Assembly: GCA_028281885.1 (NCBI GenBank)
Contig: JANQJA010000007.1
Location: forward strand, 89,455-153,454
Length of the DNA stretch: 64,000 nt
DNA from: Pseudomonadales bacterium
GTDB taxonomy: Bacteria > Pseudomonadota > Gammaproteobacteria > Pseudomonadales > Azotimanducaceae
Direction of reading: 5' to 3'
The notes under the pieces are model-generated. The model was not told the DNA's origin and did no database searches. It saw only the letters and a list, made by a program, of their open reading frames with translations. The translations under genes were made by a program, and so were the position numbers. This document shows, piece by piece, positions 1-8,292 of this stretch. Every line of letters starts with the position of its first letter. Within the stretch, counting starts at the first letter, position 1.

Positions 1-3000
1 TCGACGATGACCAGCGCCGCAATTGCTGACTTCGGGTTCCTGGGGGGCTTCGCCGAAGGAACCATTGAGTTCGAGTCGGACTCGGCGAGTGCGGTTGGCA
101 GCGCTCACGTTGCTGGCAACAACCTGACCATCAACACCGATGGCATCACCATGGAAAGGGCTGACATATTCGGCAGTGGGATCGGCATCGTGGGTGGCGA
201 CATCAGTATTGATACCAGCCTTGTCTTTAGCCAACGCGGTGGAATCTTCATCTCCGGTGGGGATTTCCTCTCGGTCGACTCCGTCATCTTCACCGCGGGC
301 CAGGGCAGTAGCGTCGACATTGATACGGACTCGATGACTATTCAGGGGGTGAACGGTTCGAGCCGGATTCAGTCAGGCGGATTCACTGCCAGCGGTGGTG
401 ACATCACCATCAACACGAGCGATCTGGTGCTCGATAACAACGCTCAGTTGATCTCTTCCTCCGGTAGTGATTTTACCGGCGGCAACGTCGATGTAACTGC
501 CAGCAGTGTCACGGTGCAGGCCAACAGCAGCATTGACCTCGCTGCGGGTGCAAGCAGTGTTGCGGGTACCCTGACTATCGTGACGGGCGACATGCTGATC
601 ACCGATTCCTCGAGCCTCAACACCCAAAGTGATTTCGAGGCCGGTACCGCGGGTGCGATTGTGGTGCGTGCCTCGGGAGACCTGGAGATCTCAGAGAACA
701 GTACGCTCAATGCGACCTCTGCAATTTCAGGTCGAGGTGGTGCCGTCGATATCGATGCCGCCAACATATCGATCCTGAATGGTTCCAACATCGATGTGCA
801 AACATCCGGTTCGGACGATTCGGGCGCTGTGGTGCTTACAGCGACCGGAAACGTGATCGTCGATAACGCAACCATCAATGGAAACAGCAGCGGTGCCGGG
901 CGAGGCGGTTTCATATTCTTAAATGGCGCGGCAGTAGATATTGATGGATCCGCAATCAACGGCTTTGCTGATGGTAGCGGGCTCGGTGGGGCAATTTTCA
1001 TCTCGGCGCCGGACATCGACATTGGCACGGGTACTGTGATCGACGTTTCATCGAACAGCACGGCGACTGCTGAAGGTCTTGCCGGTGCAGCGGGAGAGAT
1101 CTCGCTCTCGGGAAATGACATCCTGATCGACGGCGGTACCCGGATCAGACTCAACTCGTTCGGCGGAGGTAAAGGCGGAAACCTGGACATCGATGGGACG
1201 CAAGTCTCACTCCAGGGGGTCGTTTTGGGTGCGGTCTCGGAGAGTGTCGGTTCGGGCGGCGATATTGAGATCACATCGGAGGATCTGCATATAGGCAGTG
1301 GCACCCTTGTCACCGTTACTGCGCGGGGAACTGGTAACGCAGGAACCATTACCTTCAACGCACCGGAATCTGTCAACAATACGATTTTAATCGATGGCGA
1401 TTCGCGTTTCTTCCTCCGAAGTTTCGGTGACGGGGAAGGTGGCACGATGTCGATATCCGGTGCCGAAGTCACTCTGGACAATGCACGGATATTTGCTGAG
1501 ACCCTGGCAACTGGGTCTGGTGGTGATATCTCGATTGCCGGACGCGACGTGAGCATTGGCGGTGGCTCTTTCGTCACGGTCAATGCATTCGACAAGGGCG
1601 ATGCAGGTGAGGTGTCGATAACCGGTACCAACATCACGATTGACGGTGGCGTGGGGTTGTCACTAACGAGCGAAGGTGAAGGGAGCGGAGGTCTGTTGAC
1701 GGTCAACGGCACCAACCTGCTGGTCGACTCCTCGAGTTTCACGGCCGAGGCGAGAGGTCAGGGCAGCGGCGGCGTCATTGCGCTGGTTGGTGAAACGGTT
1801 TTGATTGATAGCTCATCCGTATCGCTGGCGACTGACGGTTCAGGGGATGGCGGTACGCTGACTGTCTCTGGACAGACGGTTGCAATGAATAATTCGGGGC
1901 TCACTGCAGAAGTGTCTGGCAGCGGCAGAGGCGGTGACATCAAGTTCGATGTGACAGGTGATCTGTCGATTAGCAATGTAAATATAAACGCGAACACGTT
2001 CGGTGGAGGCGATGGCGGTATCGTCGATATCCGGGCCGCAGATGCCGCGTTCGTCAACGGCGCCGCGATCAATGTCACCGCGAGCCCGGGTAGTCGAGGT
2101 ACCGGCGGTAACGTTCGGGTCATCGCGGACAGTCTTTTGATCCAGGGCGTCCTGGAAGGACCGGCAGAGGGAACAGGCGGCATCTTCGCTGATGCCCAGG
2201 GCGACGGTACTGGCGGAACGGTACACCTCTTTGTCGATGACCTGACAATCGAAAAGGCGTCGGTGACATCTGGCACGCAGGGTGTTGGGAATGGTGGAGA
2301 AATACGCATCGTTGGCTCCGAATTCCTGATGATGGGCGGTCACCTGAATGCACAGTCCGCAGGCAGTGGAAAGGGCGGTGACATCAACATGAATGTCGCC
2401 GACATCGTACTCACCGATATTGCTGATGTGAGTGCAACAGCTTCCTCGGTCGGTGATGGCGGTAACATCAGTATTGGTGCCACGACCTTCGAGATGTCTG
2501 ACGGCGCCAGCCTTCGGGTGACAGCGGAAGGTACCGGCGCTGGCGGTGTCGCACAGGTCGTTGCGCCGAACATCACGATCAATGGAGGTGTTATCGGTGC
2601 CTCTGCTCTGGACGCCGGTAATGCGGGATACGTTTTTCTGAGTGGCGGTGGTGGCGCCAACAGTCAGATTACGATCCAGGACGCCGGCATCGATTCGACT
2701 AGTAATGGCGTTGGCAGGGGCGGTGATATCGTACTGCAAGCAGAAATCGTGCAGGTTACCAACTCGTCGGTCACGGCCGAGGCAAATGGCGAAGGTCAGG
2801 GCGGCAATCTGCTGATCGATTCCAGTGTGGTGTTGAGGCCGGACGGAACATTCGATTCGACAGATCCCACCGACACAAATCGCGAGGGCGCGGTAATTGT
2901 GGATAGCTCTACCCTGTCCGCCTCTGCAACCGGTGCTGGCGATGCAGGATTTGTGATCGTGGCGGCAGATAACCTGCTCCTTGAAAACGGCAGCGTTATC

Positions 3001-5280
3001 AGATCGACTACTGATGGCAGTGGATCAGGCGGTACCATCGATCTGTTTGTTGACAATACATTCATCTTTAGCGATTCAGGCCTAACGGTTCGTGCGAGGG
3101 GTGTGGGTTCCGGCGGCCTGGTGGTCGTTGGTGGAGAAGGCGGGGGCGGTGTGTTGGTGATGGACGATGGGTTCATCAGTTCTTCTGCCTTTGGAGAAGG
3201 TAACGGCGGGACCATCAATATCAATGTGGCAGACGTTGATCTCCGAAACGGCGCGCTGATTACGTCGAGTGTGTCTGGCAGTGGCGCTGGAGGCGAAGTG
3301 AACATTGGCACCGATAGCATGTTGATGGCCAGCGGGTCTGTCGTGGCCGCGGTGGCCCTTCAGGACAGCACAGGAGACTCCGGCGTCATCAATATAAGAG
3401 GCAGTGATGTCGTCATCGATGGGCAAGCAACCCGGATAGTGGTCAATACGTTGGCCCAAGGAGACGCGGGTCAAGTAGATATACGTGCTGATTCGCTGAC
3501 GATCCAGGACAATGGCGCGCTTCGCGCTGACACCCGCGGAACCGGAAACGGTGGCAGAGTCTTTCTGGATGTCGACGATATCCTGATCCAGTCGAACGGT
3601 CTGATATCGTCCGAAACCGGTGGTGAGTTTGCCATTCTTGCGGACACCGAGACCGGTGCCGCTGCAGATTTAACGACTGGCAATGCCGGCGACGTGATTA
3701 TTCAGAATCCATCAAATCTTGTTCTGACAGGTGGTGGGCACATCCTGCTGCAAACCCAGACCAACGGAGATGGGGGCGTGCTGACGGTTACCGGCACGGG
3801 TGATATCACGATCACCGATGGCGGATTCATTTCGGGAACGGCGAACAGGGATGGCAACGCGGGATCGATCGATTTGGTCGGCCAAACGATCGTCGTGTCT
3901 GCCAGCGGCTTCATTACTTCCAGTACTGCAGGTGATGGTGCCGGCGGAAGTGTCACGCTGGCTGGCGAGACGATCGATCTCGACGGTGGCAACATCTCTG
4001 CTTCCGCGTTTGGCCAGGGCAATGCCGGTTTCGTCCTGGTTCGCGGTGAGGACGTTACGTTGAGCAACGACGCCACGATTACCTCGAACGCGATTGGCAA
4101 TGGCAGTGGCGGGGACGTCAGAATCAACGGAACCTCGATCGGCGTGGACGGATCGGATATCAATGTCACGGCACAGGGAGAGGGAAGAGGCGGTTTCATC
4201 TTCCTTCACGGCCTGGGACGCGAAAACACTTCACTGACCCTGCAAAATGGCGCGCTGCTGAATTCCGAGACTGCGGGTGCGGGCAACGGCGGGGCCATCA
4301 CCTTGATCTCCGATGACGTGAAGGTCCAGGATTCATTCCTTACTGTGGAGGCTTTTGGCTCAGGTCGAGGAGGCAACGTCAATGTTGGTTCGGGCATCGA
4401 ACTGTCCGAGGACGGGTTCTTTGATCTCGTAGGTGAAGGAACTGTGATGCTGGATGGATCGACCATTACGGCTTCTGCGAACGGTGATGGGGATGCTGGC
4501 ATCGTCACGCTGACGGCAGATGAGATAGCGCTCATCGATACTGACATCAGGTCTGATACCAGTGGTGGCGGTCTTGGTGGCAACGTGGTGATGACGGCGA
4601 CGAACATTTCTCTCATTGAGGATGCGCAGCTTTCCACATCTTCCACGGGTACCGCCGACGGGGGCAGTGTGTTCCTCGAGGTGGACGATACACTGGATAT
4701 TGATGATTCCGAGATCACCACTATCTCTGAGCAAGCGGGTGGAGGCAACGTCAGTATTCAAGTGATCGAGAGGATCATGATTAGTGAGTCCGTAGTCACT
4801 GCGACAGCCAATGGCCAGTTAATCGAGAGTGATGGCGGCAACATCACAATCGATCCCGTGCTGTTTACGTTGCGACAGAGTGAGATTTCTGCGAATGCGG
4901 TGGTCGGTGCGGGCGGTAACATCACGTTGGTTGCCGACAATTTCATTGCCGACACGGAAAGCGCCATCACGGCAACGTCCGAGAAGGGCATCGACGGTAC
5001 CGTCGAAATTGAATCGCCGAATCAGGCAGTAAACCCGGTGGCAGTCACTCTGCCAACCGGATTCCAGCACCTGCCAGAGTTCCTGTCGAGCGATTGCACG
5101 GCACCGGTACTGCAGAACAGGAGCTATCTGGTGATCGAGAATCTGAATCCAGTACGAAGTGACCCGACAGATTACCTACACGCGTCGACGCCAGGCAGCG
5201 GCGTACCGAGTGCAAGCATCGCAGTGGAAGAGGTGCCCTTGGTAGCCGTTCAAATGCCGCTGACATCTTGCGGTAGATAA
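1..5280 (+). CDS. Giant secreted beta-helix adhesin, C-terminal part (haemagglutinin/TPS exoprotein-like)
   Basis: The reading frame is already open at base 1, so the true start and any signal peptide or TPS secretion domain lie upstream. About 1,750 residues are visible, built from degenerate units with a recurring GxGG (GSGGDI, GRGGNV, GEGSGG) followed by alternating hydrophobic and polar residues. This is the pattern of a long right-handed parallel beta-helix, as in filamentous haemagglutinin-type exoproteins. Composition is rich in Gly, Ser, Thr, Asp and Asn with almost no Cys. Only the last 90 or so residues leave the repeat; they contain SSDCTAPVLQNRSYLVIE, resembling the short C-terminal block of cyanobacterial and proteobacterial haemagglutination-activity proteins. 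A role in adhesion or biofilm is inferred from the family. No TpsB-type pore gene follows, so a partner would have to be upstream. Confidence 0.8.
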   Translation, partial: STMTSAAIADFGFLGGFAEGTIEFESDSASAVGSAHVAGNNLTINTDGITMERADIFGSGIGIVGGDISIDTSLVFSQRGGIFISGGDFLSVDSVIFTAGQGSSVDIDTDSMTIQGVNGSSRIQSGGFTASGGDITINTSDLVLDNNAQLISSSGSDFTGGNVDVTASSVTVQANSSIDLAAGASSVAGTLTIVTGDMLITDSSSLNTQSDFEAGTAGAIVVRASGDLEISENSTLNATSAISGRGGAVDIDAANISILNGSNIDVQTSGSDDSGAVVLTATGNVIVDNATINGNSSGAGRGGFIFLNGAAVDIDGSAINGFADGSGLGGAIFISAPDIDIGTGTVIDVSSNSTATAEGLAGAAGEISLSGNDILIDGGTRIRLNSFGGGKGGNLDIDGTQVSLQGVVLGAVSESVGSGGDIEITSEDLHIGSGTLVTVTARGTGNAGTITFNAPESVNNTILIDGDSRFFLRSFGDGEGGTMSISGAEVTLDNARIFAETLATGSGGDISIAGRDVSIGGGSFVTVNAFDKGDAGEVSITGTNITIDGGVGLSLTSEGEGSGGLLTVNGTNLLVDSSSFTAEARGQGSGGVIALVGETVLIDSSSVSLATDGSGDGGTLTVSGQTVAMNNSGLTAEVSGSGRGGDIKFDVTGDLSISNVNINANTFGGGDGGIVDIRAADAAFVNGAAINVTASPGSRGTGGNVRVIADSLLIQGVLEGPAEGTGGIFADAQGDGTGGTVHLFVDDLTIEKASVTSGTQGVGNGGEIRIVGSEFLMMGGHLNAQSAGSGKGGDINMNVADIVLTDIADVSATASSVGDGGNISIGATTFEMSDGASLRVTAEGTGAGGVAQVVAPNITINGGVIGASALDAGNAGYVFLSGGGGANSQITIQDAGIDSTSNGVGRGGDIVLQAEIVQVTNSSVTAEANGEGQGGNLLIDSSVVLRPDGTFDSTDPTDTNREGAVIVDSSTLSASATGAGDAGFVIVAADNLLLENGSVIRSTTDGSGSGGTIDLFVDNTFIFSDSGLTVRARGVGSGGLVVVGGEGGGGVLVMDDGFISSSAFGEGNGGTININVADVDLRNGALITSSVSGSGAGGEVNIGTDSMLMASGSVVAAVALQDSTGDSGVINIRGSDVVIDGQATRIVVNTLAQGDAGQVDIRADSLTIQDNGALRADTRGTGNGGRVFLDVDDILIQSNGLISSETGGEFAILADTETGAAADLTTGNAGDVIIQNPSNLVLTGGGHILLQTQTNGDGGVLTVTGTGDITITDGGFISGTANRDGNAGSIDLVGQTIVVSASGFITSSTAGDGAGGSVTLAGETIDLDGGNISASAFGQGNAGFVLVRGEDVTLSNDATITSNAIGNGSGGDVRINGTSIGVDGSDINVTAQGEGRGGFIFLHGLGRENTSLTLQNGALLNSETAGAGNGGAITLISDDVKVQDSFLTVEAFGSGRGGNVNVGSGIELSEDGFFDLVGEGTVMLDGSTITASANGDGDAGIVTLTADEIALIDTDIRSDTSGGGLGGNVVMTATNISLIEDAQLSTSSTGTADGGSVFLEVDDTLDIDDSEITTISEQAGGGNVSIQVIERIMISESVVTATANGQLIESDGGNITIDPVLFTLRQSEISANAVVGAGGNITLVADNFIADTESAITATSEKGIDGTVEIESPNQAVNPVAVTLPTGFQHLPEFLSSDCTAPVLQNRSYLVIENLNPVRSDPTDYLHASTPGSGVPSASIAVEEVPLVAVQMPLTSCGR

Positions 5281-5319
5281 ACAGCGATAATCGACTCTCA
5301 CTTCTCATTCAACTCGCCC

Positions 5320-5338
5320 GGCGTGCTCGAAGCATGCC
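5320..5338. terminator. Weak hairpin downstream of the adhesin
   Basis: An 8-bp stem (5320-5327 with 5331-5338, one G-T pair) with a 3-base loop lies 40 bases after the adhesin stop codon. No clean T-run follows, so a terminator role is only possible. The rest of the gap up to 5548 shows nothing else I can name. Confidence 0.25.
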
Positions 5339-5548
5339 TCCGGATTTTCAGCCGTCACGATATAAACCTGATTTACGTCGAATCGAGGCGATCATGGTAA
5401 GGGTTCGTTGTTCGTCGATTAATTGTCGGCCTTAAGAAAGTCCGGTGGTTTTTGCCGGGCGATGGTTCAAACAAGTTAATGTGATCTGCATACTAGTGAT
5501 TATGGCCCGTACCTTGCGCCCTCTGAACAGTTAGCATAGGTGAAACCG

Positions 5549-6424
5549 ATGAGAATCGGCTTTGTGACGTCTTCTGACTATCCCACCCTGTCTGCCAGTG
5601 ATCGTCTGCTCGCAAAGGAGCTGTCGATATCGGGGGTGGATGTTGTGCCGGTAATCTGGACTGATGCCAGTCTTCCCGACGATCTTGACCTGCTGGTCTT
5701 CCGGTCCTGCTGGGACTATTCGGAAAAGTACGATGAGTTCCTGTGCTTCCTTGACAAGCTAGGCGATCAGCGCGTACCCGTGGCCAATTCGCCAACGCTG
5801 GTGCGTTGGAATTCACGTAAATCCTACCTGATAGAACTGGCAGACGCCGGGGTTCGGACAGTACCCAGTGCGCCAATATCTTCCCCTGAGGAAGTTTCGA
5901 TAGCGATTGCGACGCTTGGCGAAGGATCACTGGTTATCAAACCCCAGGTAGGGGCAAGTGGTAGAGGGGTGCAGCGTCTCTCGTCCGAAGATGTCTTGGA
6001 AGTTGTCAAGCAGGAAGCGGCTAGGAGATCCAACCCCCAAGGTTGGCTGTTGCAAAAGTTCATGTCGGAGATTCGCCAGGGTGAGTATTCGCTCGTTTTC
6101 ATAGCAGGTGAGTTTTCACACGCGGTGCTTAAGACCCCGCAGCCCAGCGAATTTCGTATCAACACCCGGTACCGCGGCAATGTGGCACCTGTTTCTCCAG
6201 CCACCGAATTGGTCGAGCAGGCGCAGATCATGCTGCACTGCCTGAATGAAACGCCACTCTACGCCAGGGTGGATGGCGTGCTCGTGGAAGGAGACTTCTG
6301 TCTGTGTGAGCTTGAGCTGATTGAGCCTTCACTTTACTTCACGGTGGTTTCCGAAGCTGTGGGCTTCGCTGCGGCTGCCATCCGTCAGGCCGCAGTCACG
6401 TTAGAGCGCGGGTGGAATGGGTAG
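5549..6424 (+). CDS. ATP-grasp enzyme, DcsG/RimK-like
   Basis: This 291-residue protein has the layout of stand-alone ATP-grasp ligases: a short pre-ATP-grasp domain at the N-terminus, the family block FRSCWDY near residue 55, then a lysine- and glycine-rich nucleotide-binding stretch (LVIKPQVGASGRGV) near residue 135. The C-terminal part contains acidic metal-binding candidates (ELELIEPSLYF). Family members join a carboxylate to an amine or thiol using ATP through an acylphosphate; DcsG of cycloserine synthesis is a named relative. I start at the ATG at 5549, because the GTG three codons upstream adds nothing conserved. The gene stands alone and converges on the MmgE/PrpD gene across a long hairpin, so the substrate cannot be deduced from neighbours. 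Confidence 0.75.
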   Translation: MRIGFVTSSDYPTLSASDRLLAKELSISGVDVVPVIWTDASLPDDLDLLVFRSCWDYSEKYDEFLCFLDKLGDQRVPVANSPTLVRWNSRKSYLIELADAGVRTVPSAPISSPEEVSIAIATLGEGSLVIKPQVGASGRGVQRLSSEDVLEVVKQEAARRSNPQGWLLQKFMSEIRQGEYSLVFIAGEFSHAVLKTPQPSEFRINTRYRGNVAPVSPATELVEQAQIMLHCLNETPLYARVDGVLVEGDFCLCELELIEPSLYFTVVSEAVGFAAAAIRQAAVTLERGWNG

Positions 6425-6443
6425 GGGCGAAGAAATAAAGAAC

Positions 6444-6521
6444 GGGGTCAGAGTAGAGTGCCGGAGTAGAGCACCAAGTGACATCTCATCGATAGTGACT
6501 CTGGCGCTTTACCCTGATCCC
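6444..6521. repeat. Long imperfect inverted repeat (REP-like element / bidirectional terminator)
   Basis: Arms 6444-6467 and 6498-6521 are 24 bases each and complementary except for one mismatch and four G-T pairs, with a 30-base loop. The left arm begins GGGGTCAGAGTA. A related arm recurs at 22645-22669. The element fills the space between two convergent genes, its right arm abutting the stop codon of the MmgE/PrpD gene. It may be a REP-type mobile repeat, a two-way terminator, or both. Confidence 0.6.
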
Positions 6522-7928
6522 TTACTTATTTGACAACGCCACGAGTTCAGTGATGTCGCCAACTGTTTCCAGACGGTTGGTAAAAGCAAAAAGATCGATC
6601 GCAGTGTCTGGCGACAACACTGTCCCGGCACAGTCCAGAAACTTTGCTTCCAGCATGTCATCGGGAAATGGCATCGACCAGTGCCCCTTGGAGCGACTAA
6701 TAATCGCTTCATATTTCCGCCCGTTCTTCAGATGGACAGCGAGGCGTTCATTTTTGGAGCCAGGTGTTAATGTCATCATGACCTTTGCGAAAAGCATTTT
6801 CGCTGTCTCTCGCTGAACCATCGCATCCGTAAAGGTTGCAAGCGAGACCTTACGATCCAACACCGCCGCGGCGAGGCAGTATGGTAATATAAACTTCCCC
6901 TCTGTGCCGGTGTTAGGATAATGATAGTGAATGCCGTCATCGGTGTTGACCCGATAGCGAGGCGCCATGAGCGAAACGTCGATGTGCGCCACGCTGTCGG
7001 CACTTAAATCATGCTCCGCGACAAGAGAGAGCATGCTCTCAACGGGACCTTGCAGGGCATTGGCGCAGGGGAGAAACTTAATCGTGTTGCCTTCGTATAG
7101 ATAGAAGCCTCCTTTCGGTGCATCCGCGATTGCCGAAGAGTTCCTTCCGCCTTCCAGGGAAAGCACTTCGAGAAAACCCAGGCTGGAACCGAGAATGTCC
7201 TCGGGACCCTCGAAATCAAGCGCCGCAAGCTCGCTGGAGAACACCGCCGCACGAGCCGCGTTACCTGCCTGTAGCGGTTTTACCATTGTTCCGAAATTGC
7301 CGCGTAAGCCCGCCGCCTGGGAAGCAGCTATGGCGAAGGCAGCGACAAGCTGCTTCGATGAAAGACCCATCAGCCTGCCCGCAGCGGCGGTTGCCCCCAT
7401 ACATCCCAGTGTCGAGGTGCTGTGATAACCCTTACGATAGTGGAGCAATCCGATGGCGTGACTTATCCTGCAAGCCGCTTCGAAACCGGCGATGTAGGCT
7501 GAGAGTACAGCCTCCCCACTCGCTCGGGAGGCTTCCCCCACGGCCAGGACCGTGGGTAGCAGGCAACTGCCGAGATGGCCGACAGACATACCTGATGCCT
7601 GCAACTCTGAGCTATCGTTAGGCGGGGAGGCATAGGCGATTGTCGAGTAGGTATCGTCATAGTCAAGTGCGTGTGCCGCCGTAGCATTGACCATTGCCGC
7701 CCCTGTTGAAGTGGTACGAAAATGTCCATGCCCCAAGGTACTGCACGTTCCCTGTCCATTGCTGCGAACAAATCCCGCGAGTTTTACCGCAACCGGTTCT
7801 TTCGAACCCACCAGAACGCAGGCAAGCGTATCGGCGAAAGAACGCCTTGCGTTGTTAAGCACCTGTTCCGGGATATCTGAAAGGGAAAGGTCGAGAACCA
7901 GCTCTGCGAGAAAGTTGGTGGTGTTCAT
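6522..7928 (-). CDS. MmgE/PrpD family protein
   Basis: This 468-residue protein matches the MmgE/PrpD family (2-methylcitrate dehydratase and relatives) along its length. The N-terminal helical domain has the typical run RRSFADTLACVLVGS, and the ATAAHALDYDD motif near residue 90 lies in the predicted active-site region of the family. The length is normal. Members include 2-methylcitrate dehydratase (PrpD), cis-aconitate decarboxylase and many uncharacterised hydro-lyases. No prpB, prpC or acnD lies nearby, so a methylcitrate-cycle role is not supported and I leave the symbol blank. It is transcribed alone, divergently from the Lon-like gene. Cytosolic location is inferred because no signal peptide is seen. 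Confidence 0.85.
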   Translation of the reverse strand: MNTTNFLAELVLDLSLSDIPEQVLNNARRSFADTLACVLVGSKEPVAVKLAGFVRSNGQGTCSTLGHGHFRTTSTGAAMVNATAAHALDYDDTYSTIAYASPPNDSSELQASGMSVGHLGSCLLPTVLAVGEASRASGEAVLSAYIAGFEAACRISHAIGLLHYRKGYHSTSTLGCMGATAAAGRLMGLSSKQLVAAFAIAASQAAGLRGNFGTMVKPLQAGNAARAAVFSSELAALDFEGPEDILGSSLGFLEVLSLEGGRNSSAIADAPKGGFYLYEGNTIKFLPCANALQGPVESMLSLVAEHDLSADSVAHIDVSLMAPRYRVNTDDGIHYHYPNTGTEGKFILPYCLAAAVLDRKVSLATFTDAMVQRETAKMLFAKVMMTLTPGSKNERLAVHLKNGRKYEAIISRSKGHWSMPFPDDMLEAKFLDCAGTVLSPDTAIDLFAFTNRLETVGDITELVALSNK

Positions 7929-8292
7929 CTGTTACAAGGCACGGCCGCCTTCAAGTTTAACAATTTTCAATGTCATTCGATTGGATTCGCCTATTGTGAG
8001 GAACTTATTGGCCCTGTACCTGTTGGATTTAGGCATGGCGGTAACCGCCAGACCTAGTCACCGGCCACGGGTTTATCTTTGAGGCTGTTTCAATCTGCCA
8101 GAACCGTAGCACTATAACCTGATCATTGAAAATCAAGCAGGTTGACGGAGAACCTATTTTACATAGCTTCAGGCTGATTGCCCGATGCCGAGCACCGTGT
8201 TCCATAGACTTATCGACAGGATTTTTCACCGATCAACAAGCGACGCGATGACGATTATTGCACCATGGCCTGGATAGTGGCGTAATGTTTGG
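7929..8292. other. Divergent intergenic region
   Basis: This 364-base gap separates two divergently transcribed genes and should hold both promoters. The one clear structure is the 15-base palindrome at 8036-8050. No RNA gene or convincing small ORF was seen. The Lon-like gene has no strong Shine-Dalgarno sequence before its ATG. Confidence 0.5.
8036..8050. promoter_or_regulatory. 15-bp perfect palindrome, candidate operator
   Basis: TGGCGGTAACCGCCA has 7-base arms around a single central base. It lies about 110 bases before the MmgE/PrpD start and 240 bases before the Lon-like start. The symmetry suits a dimeric repressor site, but no regulator gene is adjacent, so the assignment rests on symmetry and position alone. 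Confidence 0.3.

Noticed and set aside
444..1742. Long minus-strand ORF (432 codons) and similar ones opposite the adhesin
   Set aside because: They are Pro/Ser/Val-rich mirror images of the Gly/Asp/Ser repeats, lack domains, and many overlap each other. The plus frame is clearly the coding one.
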